A stretch of 64,000 nucleotides of DNA from Desmodesmus armatus (lineage: Eukaryota > Chlorophyta > Chlorophyceae > Sphaeropleales > Scenedesmaceae): contig VIIQ02000779.1 of the NCBI GenBank assembly GCA_007449985.2, positions 124,001 through 188,000 on the forward strand. The letters run 5' to 3'. Made by a program: the position numbers and the translations under genes. Numbering within the stretch: the first letter of the stretch is position 1; the number at the start of each line of letters is the position of its first letter. This document shows, one piece after another, positions 13,001 through 21,434 of the stretch. The notes under the pieces were generated by a model, which was not told the DNA's origin, searched no databases, and worked only from the letters and a program-made list of their open reading frames with translations.

Positions 13001-16000
13001 AGGGGGTGAGGGAAGGAGGGGAAAGAGGGCAATGAGGGGCCTGAGGGGGTTGAGGGATAGGAGGGGAAAGAGGGCAATGAGAGGTTTGAAGGGCGTGAGG
13101 GATAGAAGGGGAAAGAGGGCAACGAGGGGTTGGAAGGGGGTGAGGGATAGGGGGGGAAAGAGGGCAATGAGGGGTTTAAAGGGGGTGAGGGAAGGGAGGG
13201 CAAAGAGGGCAATGAGGGGCCTGAACGGGGTGAGGGAAGGGAGGGGAAAGAGGGCAATGAGGGGTTTGAAGGGGGTGAGGGATAGGAGGGGAAGGAGGCA
13301 ATGAGAGGTTTGAAGGGCGTGAAGGATAGAAGGGGAAAAAGGGCAATGAGGGGTTTGAAGGGGGTGAGGGATAGGAGGGGAAAGAGGGCAATGAGAGGTT
13401 TGAAGGGCGTGAGGGGTAGGAGGGGAAAGAGGGCAATGAGGGGTTTGAAGGGGGTGAGGGATAGGAGGGCAAAGAGGGCAATGAGGGGCCTGAACGGGGT
13501 GAGGGAAGGGAGGGGAAAGAGGGCAATGAGGGGTTTGAAGGGGGTGAGGGATAGGAGGGGAAAGAGGGCAATGAGAGGTTTGAAGGGGGTGAGGGGATAG
13601 GAGGGGAAAGAGGGCAATGAGGGGCCTGAGGGGGGTGAGGGAAGGGAGGGGAAAGAGGCAATGAGGGGTTTGAAGGGGGTGAGGGATAGGAGGGGAAAGA
13701 GGGCGATGAGAGGTTTGAAGGGGGTGAGGGAAGGGAGGGGAAAGAGGGCAATGAGGGGTTTGAGGGATAGGAGGGGTTGGAGGGAAAGGAGGGGTAAGAG
13801 GGCATTGAGATGTCTGCTCCCTCTAGGCTTTCCACCTTTGATGTTTGTAGTGCAATGTGCAAATATGGCTGCATCCTGGATTGATGAGAAATGACCAAAA
13901 ACAGCTCCGTAATGGTATAAGACTTATGCACTGCTCTCCTGTTGTCCTTGCTGCCCCCCCCCCAGGCCCCCATGTGCACTGTGCACAGCTTCCCCCACAA
14001 CATCGACCACTGCCTCACGTGGGCGCGCAGTGAGTTTGAGGGGCTGCTGGAGAAGGGCCCAGCGAGGCTAACGCATACCTGGCAGACCCAGCAAAGTACA
14101 TCGGTGAGTGCAGAGGTTGTCTGCTCGGGTTGGCGCCTGGTTTGTTGTGCTGCGCTGCGCTGCGCTTTCGTGAGAGGCTGCGTACCTGGCAGACCCAGCT
14201 AAGTACATCAGTGAGTGTAGGATGACTGTGGGGCAAGTCACGTTGGGATGGAGTTTGTGCTTTGCTGGGGTGTGGATGGGATTGCACACCTGGTAGGAGC
14301 TGACCCCCGCCTGCGTGCTTTGCTGGGCTTGGTTGGATTTTGTGGAGTGGGGTGGGGTGGGATAGGGTATGGGTTTTCCCGCGGGGGGGGGGGGGGTACT
14401 CAAGGGTACGTGTGTCATCCAGACCAGGCACTGTGTTTCAGCCAGCTGAAATGTAGCTCAGTGACGTCATGCGCTACACTTCAGCCGGATGCCTTGCAGC
14501 GCCACGTTTGGGTTCACATCTTGTCATTCACATATTGGTTGGTGCTGTGAGGTCGGTTGAGACTGGGCATGCAGGCCCAGCAGAGCGATAGCTATCCCTA
14601 TAGGGGGATGGTGCTGGGGCCTGGCCAAGGGTCGCCTGGGGTCTGACAGGTTTGCCTTGAAGCAGCACGTTGTGTACATGGGTTGGTCGGGAGGCCGTTT
14701 GGCGCAGAGTCTGTTGTTGAGGATGCTTTTGTGTTGATGGGCTGTGCTGTGCGGGGTGTGTTGGGAGGCCCACGTACCTGGCTGCACCGACCATCCGAAC
14801 GCGTTGAAGATGAAACAGGCGTTATGAGTTTTGAAAGGGAACTTGTGCTAGTAGTTAGTATGCTGGGGCCGGATGGGAGGCATAGGTGGGCGGCAAAGTG
14901 AATTAGTGCTGTGACAGCTGGAGGCTGTGTTTTGATGCAGATTGTATGCTGAGTTGGCTGGGACGGGACAGGAAGCCTTCCTGCTGTGCTGGGTGTGATG
15001 GTGGGATGGGTTGAGATGGGGAGCCCGAGTACGTGTTTGCGGTGTTGCCTCGTTGCTGTTGCTGGGTGTGCATTGGTAACTAATGCATGTCCATGCATCG
15101 CCTATGGCGCACATGCTCAGCTAGATCCCGGGCGGCTGCTTCTTGAATGCATGCTTAGGTGGTTGTTGGTTTGGAATTGCTTGCTGCGCTCCCTTGGCCT
15201 GTTGCCTCGTGGCAAGACTGGCCAAGGGAGCCCGGCATCCAACCCAAGCTCACATACACCTGCAGCTGGGGGTGCAGTATGCTGCAGTGGTTTGACCACT
15301 CTTGTGAAAGGGAGGGGGGGTATTGTGGTTTGTGTGCATCGCCATAACTCCTGTGCAGCACTACAGCCATTGACGGTCCACCATAAAATTTCAGCCAGGG
15401 GGGCGACGTCAATTTTACTTCTACCCTCCCCCTGTATCCGTTTCAAGCTCTCTGCCCCACAGACCCCTACCCCCTCGTTTTCTGGCTTTTGTTAGGTACT
15501 GCTGCTTCCCCTTGTGGATGGGCTGCTAGACGCCTACCTTCCTTACAATCTGGACTGTTGCTCCGATTGCCCCCCCCCCCCCACTTTCGAGATTCCACCC
15601 CCCCCCCCCCCCCACCCCCCTTTGCTGCTTCCACCATCAGTCGTAATCGCACCAGGCTGGTAGTGTTTTGCATCGGAACTATCTTGTGTTTTGGAGCTCT
15701 GCAGACCTCCAATCTGCTTCACCAACTCCCCCAGCCCCAATGTTTTGTTGCAAGAGCAAGGGCTTCTGCTATTGAGAAGGTCGCTGCAAGGAGTGCTGCT
15801 ATGTGAAGGTTGGCGCTGCATGTGCCCCCTTTCCCCATAGCAGCGCCCCCTTTTGCAGTGGCCGTTTCATACCATAAGCACGCTGCACCTGCTGCTAGAT
15901 ATGCATTGTTGACTGTTTGTTGTGCAGCAGCACCGGTGTTGTGTTGTGTTGCCTACATGCAAGGCTGAACACTCTGCATGCGGGGGGACTTTGCGCACAC

Positions 16001-19000
16001 TAGCCCAGCACCCCCTTGATGTGCACCCGTCCCTTTGTGCAGTTTGTGTCACAAATACCAGGGCTTCCACGAAGGGGGTTGGTACAAGGCTGCGCAGTAC
16101 AAGGCTGCGCAGCATCGTGAAGAGGGGGGGCTCACAACCAAGGGCTTGGTCGATTGCTGGTAGGCATAGAAGGCCAGGACCTGGCGCATGCGGTTCTGTT
16201 GCCACGTTTGTCGACTTTGTAATTTCAGCACAGCGCACACTGGCAGTACTCTGTGCAGGATGCAGTGGCCTGGTGGATGGAGAGCAGTACATATTGTACC
16301 TGTGCACTTGCGCGTGCAGTGGTATCGTACGCGCTGCACTTCATCCTCCAGGGCGCACACTGTCTGGCACTGGGTGTTATGGGAAGTATCTTGTGCTTTG
16401 GAGCACTGAGATTTCAAAGCTGCTTCCCTCTTAACCCCTGTGTTTCATCACAAAGGGATGGGCTTCTGCTATTGAGAAGGTCGCTGCAAGGGGTACTGCT
16501 ATGTAGAAGGTGCGCCCCATATGCCCCCTTTCTGCATAGCAGCGCCCCCTTTTGCAGTGGCCGTCTTATACCACAAGCACACTGTGCCTTTTGTGCAGTT
16601 GCTGCATGTGCATATTTTAGTGTTTTAGCACCTCTGTTTTTGCCCCACTGGTATGGTGTTGTGTTGGCCATGTGCAAGGCTGCCTCCATGACAATGACAT
16701 GGATGTTGGGGGGTGGGTGGGGGGTATATCTGCAGGGTTGTATTTTTGGTTGCTGTGCTTGCCGAGTTGCTTGCTGCTGCACATTACGTAGCAGTCAGCT
16801 GTGCTGGTGCAGCGGCTTGAGTGAGGTGTAGTGCCTGCACCACTGGCTGCACCAAACGTGCAGTGGTTGTAGCATGCGCTGCACTTCAGCCATCTGGCCA
16901 TTAGCACCATCAACAGCGTCAACAGCAATTGCAGCAGTGCACTCAGGTTAACAATCTAGTCCACCATGTTCCAACAGGACGAGTATGTAGTGTGCAATGC
17001 TGGCAGGGCATGTAGGCGGCTGGCTGCCTGGCTGTGTGGGTGTGGTCAGATGGTTTGTTGTTAAGAAGCATTGCTGAATGTGTATGTATTCGTGTATGCT
17101 TACCTCCTGCACCCCCCTGGCCTCCATCGTCGCGCTGGGACGCTAGCTATGCATATGTGTTCATCTCAAAGCACTTGTTGATGCTTGTGCTTTGAGTTGA
17201 ACACATATGCATAGCTTGCATCCCAGCACGAAGATGGAGGCCAGGGGGGTGCCAGGGTTTTACTCCTGTACACAGGCACTTTCGCAATAGGCACTGCAGC
17301 ATGATGTTTGTAGTCATGTCTGCAGCATGCAGGGGCTGGACGGCTGAGTCGCAGTGCATGTATGGCTGGAAAGACTCTCAGAAAGCAGTTTCAGCCTCAT
17401 GTGGTGCATACCAGGCTCCCTGCCTGAGCTGTGCTGATGCCTGTGGTCTGTGAGGTGGTGGCGGCATGTGGTTACCAAGGAAGCAGTAGAGTAGTAAGAT
17501 GATGGCGCAAAGGCTAGGCCACGCCACTTCTGCTGCAAAACACCAGGTATGGATGGAATCACGTGCGTGAGCTTGTCTCGTGACTGTGTGCATGTGGGTG
17601 CGGCGGCTCTGCTGTGCTTTGCAGACACTGTGAAGACTTCAGCGGATGCTGCTGCGCGTGAGCAGCTGGCCAAGGTTGTGGAGGTGTTGGTGCGGGACAA
17701 GGTGGCCAGCTTTGAGGACTGCATTGCATGGGGGCGCCTCAAGTTCCAGGTGAGGCTTGGGGCGTTGTGGTGGGGTGGGTGCAGGCAGATTTACAGGGGG
17801 GGGGGGGGGGGGACAGACGCTGTGTATGGTGGTCCACGTGGGACGTGTATGAAGGGCGGGTGCGTGCGAGTGTGTGTGAGGGGGGGGGCTCCCGTGCGTG
17901 TGGTGGGTGTGTCGTAGCAGCATGGCCCGTTGCCAATCATGATTCGACGGCTGTTGGATCGGGGGTGTAACAACACTAATACGGTTGCTGTATTCTTTGC
18001 GTTTTTCTTGTCTGTGCGCACGCAGCTGACCCTCACGTTTCCTTATATTTCTATGGCATTATTCTCATGCCTGTATTGTTGTGTCTTCCTGTGTGTGTGC
18101 TGTATGCGCAGGACTACTTCCACGACCGCATTGCGCAGCTGACCTTCACCTTCCCTGAGGACGCAGTCACCTCCACAGGCCTGCCCTTCTGGTCAGCACC
18201 CAAGCGCTTCCCACGGCCAGTCAAGTTTGACACAGAAGACCCGGCACACACAAGCTTCGTGCAGGTGGGTGCGCATGTGGGATGGGGAATGGGTGGGGGG
18301 GGGGGAAGGGATACTGCCCCTGTAGAGGACTCCTGGTCAGCCATATTGGAGCTGTTGTGCATTTGCGCAGCAGGCCTGTCGTTTCCTCCGACCTGTGGTT
18401 GAACCAGCACTACGCGCTTCACGCACTTGAGCACAGTTACCTAGCAGTGTCTCTTGCACAACTGTCAACACGCCCAGCCTTGTCCAAGCGTGTGAAAACT
18501 TCCCGCTAACATCACCTTGACAACCCCCACACCCCCACGGTGTGTACTTGTCTATCAATCACTCAGGCTGCCGCCATCCTCAAGGCAGAGGTGTACGGCA
18601 CCCCCCCCCCCCACCCCCCGCCACCACATAGAGAGCTTTACACACCCTTCTGTCCCTGTCTTACACACCCGTCACTTGCCGTGCTTCCTGCTGTGCCCCA
18701 AAAGGCTGCCGCCATTCTCAAGGCGGAGGTGTACGGCATCCCACGGCCTGACTGGGCGTCAGACCGTGCAGCAGTGGCTGCAGCAGTAGCCAAGGTGGTG
18801 GTGCCAGAGTTCCAGCCCAAGCAGGGAGTCAAGATCGAGACAGACCCCAAGGTGAGGCTCAGGCGCTGAAGCAGAGTGCTAGTTGCAGTGGCATTACTCA
18901 ATGCACAGTGCTACCTCTCAATGGTAGTACTTGAAGCACAGGAGCACCTTCAATGGCAGTGCTTGATGAACAGTGCTGCATCACGATGGTTGGGGACTGA

Positions 19001-21352
19001 GTAGACCCCAAGGTGAAGCTGAACGCTTGAGTTTCTCTTGGTTTGCTGTGTGCACTGTTCATGTATGCAGGCGGACAACCCCACCCCCTCAGCAGCCGGT
19101 CTTGATGACGACAGTGTCATTGAGCGCATGACGCAGGAGCTGTCAGCTGCAACGCAGGGTTTGCCGCAGGGCTTCAAGCTGCAGCCGGTGCAGTTTGAGA
19201 AGGTGGGGGCTGCATGCTGAAAGAAAGAAAGATAGAATCCGATACACCCCCTTTGTATCGTAACGCCATAGGATTCCTCCCATTGGCTGAGCACATGTCC
19301 TTGCTCAGCGCTGCGGACTTGTACGGTATGGTAGTCTCGTACATTGCAGAAGATTCCGTCAAATGATGTACGGTGGGGAGTGGCACATGGGTATGGATGT
19401 GGCAAGGTGTAGTTTCTGCAGAGCCGTACGGTACTTGCAAGTGGTTGTCCCCTTTCCGCTGCCCATGCACTAAGGCATGGCACACATGGGCATGTGTTGA
19501 GCAACACTGACAAGCCTGTAGGACACAGTCACAGGGTTTATTCCATGTCTGTTCTTTTTCAGCTCTTTTTCAGCCATCCTGTTCTTTTTCAGCTCTTTTT
19601 CAGCCATCCTTTTTGTCTCCTTTCTGTCCCAATCTGCCTTACTTCGCCACCAGGATGATGACACCAACTACCACATGGACGTCATTGCGGGGCTGGCCAA
19701 CATGCGCGCACGCAACTACTCCATCCAGGAGGTGTGTGTGCTGCTGTTGGGATTCTTCGGGCACCATGTGCAGGGCGGTCACTGCCTACCATGTTACACA
19801 TGTCGTGCTGCAGCTGTGTGTCGGCCGCACAACCAGCATGTATTAGGCACTGAAGTATGCATCTGGCAGTGAATGCATGGTGACTGACGGCATGTGCGCA
19901 CCCATTCACCCATGTGGTGCTTTGTGGTTATGGTTTTGTGGGGAGATGAGATGGGTAGCAGGGGTTCTTTGTTGACAGAGGCTGCTTTGCTTCCTGTTGC
20001 CGCAGGTGGACAAGCTGAAGGCAAAGCTTATTGCAGGCCGCATCATCCCTGCCATTGCGACAGCAACAGCGCTGGCCACTGGCATGGTGTGCCTGGAGCT
20101 GTACAAGGTGCGTGGGGGCAGTGGGTGTGGTTGCAAATGCAGGTGTGCGCAGGGGCTTGACTGGGTGGCAGTTTGCCAGCTGGCACCAATGGGGTGATTG
20201 TGCTGCGAGCCTTGGGCATGCCAGATTTTTAGTTGCAGCCGTGTGCCGCTTTGGAGGAGAGGGTTGTGAAGTAGTGACAGGGGCAGATGTTGTCCATGTG
20301 TGGGCTGTACGGCAGCCGTAGCACCAGCAGCAGCAGTCGAACTGTGTGCGGATGAGTGGAACTTGCAGGTCAGTGCTCAGGTTGGCCACTTGAAGGCAGT
20401 GCTGACTGTGCGGCACCTGCCTGCCCTGCTGACCCACATCATGCTAATACTGTGTATGCGCCTCTGTGCATTCCATGCTGCAGGTTGTGCAGAAGAAGCC
20501 TATTGAGGCGTACCGCAACACCTTTGCCAACCTGGCGCTGCCGCTGTTTGCCATGGCTGAGCCCATCCCCGCCAAGGCGTACGAGTACACGGGGCTCAAG
20601 TGGAGCATCTGGGACAGGTGGATCCTGGAGGGAGACCTCACAGTGCAGGTGGGTGGCAGGGTGGGAAGTGGACTGTGACCTTGCTTGCCGAGTCTTGACA
20701 TGGTGTGTGATTTGGCGGCGGTGGGTGGGACAATGCATTGTGGAAAGCACTCGCTACACAGGTGGAAACAACATTTGTGCTGGATGCTTTATCGGCATTG
20801 CCATCTGCTCCCGTCTTGCAGGAGGTGCTTGACTGGTTCAGTGAGCGCAAGCTGCACGCCTACAGCATCAGTGCGGGTCAGAGCCTGCTGTACAACGACA
20901 TCTTCCCCAAGCACAAGGAGCGACTCGGCAAGAAGATGAGCGACCTCGTGGTGAGTGTCTGTGTTGATGGTGGAAAGGGGGCACTGAGTTGCTGGCTGCG
21001 TGGCACCTTGCACTGTGGTGTGGGGAGAGCCCCTTGCCGCTGATGTGAGCGTCTTTGGATTTATCGGTACAGGAACTGTTGCTGACGGTTAAGATGTACT
21101 TTGTGTTGCTATGTACTTTGTGGTGGAGGCTAGTGATCTGGCTGCTTGTAGACTGTGCCGGATTGTTCAGGTCAGCACCCTTCACAACAAGCTGAAGTTC
21201 AGGCCTGCTGTTCTGCTGGTGTACGTGTGCAGGTGTCGGTGGCAAAGCAGCAGCTGACGGACGACCGTCGCCACTTTGATGTGGTGGTGGCATGTGAGGA
21301 TGAAGATCAGGAGGACCTGGATGTACCACTGGTCAGCATACGCTACAAGTGA
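1054..21352 (+). CDS. UBA1: ubiquitin-activating enzyme E1 (22 exons)
   Basis: E1 adenylates ubiquitin with ATP, holds it as a thioester and passes it to E2 enzymes in cytosol and nucleus. Exons: 1054-1261, 1455-1672, 1807-1969, 3016-3107, 3736-3819, 4098-4184, 4613-4737, 5789-5929, 6645-6822, 7942-8169, 8602-8784, 9063-9186, 13966-14103, 17625-17749, 18112-18264, 18705-18851, 19071-19202, 19654-19731, 20006-20107, 20484-20648, 20822-20950, 21233-21352. All phases match once one missing base is allowed in each of exons 7, 8 and 13, giving about 1040 residues, close to plant and animal E1 (1050-1080). Visible landmarks are an N-terminal basic KRK...PKRAK stretch, [15 protein letters not shown], the nucleotide-binding loop [17 protein letters not shown] (about residue 458), the catalytic Cys in [16 protein letters not shown] (about 615), [20 protein letters not shown], and the C-terminal ubiquitin-fold end [10 protein letters not shown]. 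The start at 1054 is chosen because the basic segment follows it. The three -1 shifts sit at 4710-4714, 5875-5883 and 14056-14062. Confidence 0.96.
3184..3204 (+). repeat. exon echo of E1 exon 4 end
   Basis: The stretch agcgcctggaattccaggc repeats the 3' end of exon 4 (near 3090-3109) with few changes, about 95 bp downstream inside intron 4. It is short, so it is the weakest of the echoes. Confidence 0.5.
4817..4987 (+). repeat. two echoes of the E1 exon 7 end
   Basis: Two further copies of the exon 7 3' end plus its donor lie at 4817-4855 and 4949-4987, spaced about 130 bp. Both keep the CACCTGGC sequence that the coding copy (4706-4739) has lost by one C. The third copy would read [11 protein letters not shown] and end in the same gtgcgg donor. 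Confidence 0.85.
6090..6182 (+). repeat. echo of the E1 exon 8 end
   Basis: This copy of the exon 8 3' part (5849-5931) begins at ttgaacaagctggctgctgc and runs to gttcgcatcaggtggg, with indels. It shares the same run of five Gs at which the coding copy loses frame. Confidence 0.85.
6211..6433 (+). repeat. tandem repeat of about 140 bp in intron 8
   Basis: A unit starting tttttgcggaccaccaccgc at 6211 recurs at 6351, with the following ccgtcacgcggcatccgccg segment preserved. The second copy is partial. No coding potential is seen. Confidence 0.8.
7030..7132 (+). repeat. echo of the E1 exon 9 end
   Basis: This copy of the exon 9 3' end and donor (6759-6842) is recognisable by gagcatgccagaggagctgc. 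The following intron sequence is also duplicated, with a further weak copy near 7270-7380, so the unit is an exon edge plus about 200 bp of intron. Confidence 0.8.
7322..7460 (+). repeat. hairpin with 60-bp arms in E1 intron 9
   Basis: Left arm 7322-7381 and right arm 7401-7460 are reverse complements apart from a few mismatches and one-base slips, around a 19-base loop. The inner stem includes gtgcagtggtgctgaagttg. It could be a microRNA-like precursor, a fold-back element or a local inversion. Confidence 0.8.
7774..7832 (+). repeat. echo of the E1 exon 10 start
   Basis: A copy of the acceptor and first codons of exon 10 (from 7936), including cagattgcagtcaatggctg, lies about 160 bp upstream of the real exon. 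Confidence 0.8.
8878..8958 (+). repeat. echo of the E1 exon 11 end
   Basis: A degraded copy of 8702-8787. It keeps gaagggctggacc and gacattgtcaatc, but its coding frame is destroyed. Confidence 0.7.
9497..9565 (+). repeat. echo of the catalytic-cysteine exon
   Basis: Decayed copy of exon 13 (13962-14035): acceptor-like cag, then cctccatgtgcatggtgcaa and accacaacattgactgctgc match the segment around the active-site Cys. It follows a poly-C tract like the one before the real exon and lies on the far side of the minisatellite, about 4.47 kb upstream. Confidence 0.85.
9670..9831 (+). repeat. fold-back element with arms of about 75 bp in E1 intron 12
   Basis: Left arm 9670-9746 and right arm 9758-9831 pair imperfectly (outer actcccgcc / ggcgggagt, inner gcatcc / ggatgc) around an 11-base loop. 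It could be a MITE-like fold-back or a structured RNA. Confidence 0.75.
10030..10860. repeat. 45-bp minisatellite, C-rich arm
   Basis: Repeats of a unit like cctcattgccctctttcccc plus cctcccttccctcaccccc, about 45 bp with variants. This is the reverse complement of the array at 10985-13800. Because 45 is divisible by three, long open frames of Pro/Ser/Phe/Leu repeats arise, but the array lies inside an intron. Confidence 0.95.
10985..13800. repeat. 45-bp minisatellite, G-rich arm
   Basis: About 60 units of gaggggtttgaagggggtga followed by gggataggaggggaaagagggcaat (shown in two parts). Two main variants (gaggggtttg and gagaggtttg) often alternate. The run from about 11.66 to 13.5 kb contains two copies of a 940-bp higher-order unit. 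With the C-rich arm it forms a large inverted repeat around a spacer at 10861-10984. Confidence 0.95.
14171..14220 (+). repeat. echo of the E1 exon 13 end
   Basis: Copy of 14068-14110 including the donor. It reads gaggctgcgtacctggcaga and ends atcagtgagtg. In its own frame it would encode [12 protein letters not shown], supporting the view that the coding copy has merely lost one base upstream. Confidence 0.85.
15660..16620 (+). repeat. direct duplication within E1 intron 13
   Basis: A segment near 15660-15920 recurs near 16370-16620. Both share cttctgctattgagaaggtc, cagcgcccccttttgcagtg and a preceding atcttgtg.tttggagc motif. The origin is unknown. Confidence 0.75.
17110..17251 (+). repeat. 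near-perfect 64-bp hairpin in E1 intron 13
   Basis: Left arm 17110-17173 and right arm 17188-17251 match at 59 of 64 positions, with a 14-base loop. The arms include cacccccctggcctccatc and agctatgcatatgtgttca. Size and pairing suit a long plant/alga-type microRNA precursor or a small fold-back element. Confidence 0.85.
18566..18606 (+). repeat. echo of the E1 exon 16 start
   Basis: The sequence gctgccgccatcctcaaggc, preceded by a good ctcag acceptor, repeats the first 40 bases of exon 16 (18705) before running into a C tract. It could act as a decoy or alternative acceptor. Confidence 0.85.
18930..19032 (+). repeat. echo of the E1 exon 16 end
   Basis: The tagaccccaaggtgaagctg segment at 19002 repeats the exon 16 end and donor (18841). 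The stretch before it repeats the following intron sequence (18868-18925). Confidence 0.7.
19219..19290 (+). repeat. short dispersed intronic element, copy A
   Basis: It starts with gaaagaaaga and contains a small hairpin, cgatacaccccctttgtatc plus g (7-bp stem), then gtaacgccatagga. It lies in E1 intron 17. Related copies lie at 24024-24078 (+) and 33940-34008 (-). Confidence 0.75.
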
Positions 21353-21354
21353 TG

Positions 21355-21404
21355 CTTGTCAGCATACGCTACAAGCACCACGTGTTGGCATATGCTACAA
21401 GTGA
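21355..21404 (+). repeat. echoes of the last E1 codons in the 3' UTR
   Basis: The final coding stretch gtcagcatacgctacaag (21332-21349) is repeated just after the stop, exactly at about 21357 and with changes at about 21383. Confidence 0.85.
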
Positions 21405-21429
21405 AGCAGTATGGACCCTGCGGGTAGTG

Positions 21430-21434
21430 TGTAA
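21430..21434 (+). promoter_or_regulatory. TGTAA polyadenylation-type signal of the E1 gene
   Basis: TGTAA lies about 80 bases after the stop, at the distance usual for green-algal polyadenylation signals. A second TGTAA lies near 21827. Confidence 0.5.

Larger units (their letters stand above)
9187..13965 (+). other. 4.8-kb intron of the E1 gene (intron 12)
   Basis: The intron separates the exon ending DPPEKS from the catalytic-cysteine exon. In order it holds a C-rich tract (9470-9499), an exon 13 echo, a fold-back hairpin, a C-rich then a G-rich minisatellite arm, and a C-run just before the acceptor. Confidence 0.9.
14104..17624 (+). other. 3.5-kb intron of the E1 gene (intron 13)
   Basis: Apart from an exon echo, a direct duplication and a hairpin (listed separately), nothing coding is supported. 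A G-run lies at 14383-14396 and C-runs near 15570 and 15600. Confidence 0.8.

Noticed and set aside
10011..14018. Very long Pro/Ser/Leu/Phe reading frames (up to 695 codons) on both strands, resembling hydroxyproline-rich cell-wall proteins
   Set aside because: They are translations of a 45-bp repeat, which is divisible by three, so several frames stay open. They have no signal peptide and lie inside an E1 intron whose flanking exons join in phase.
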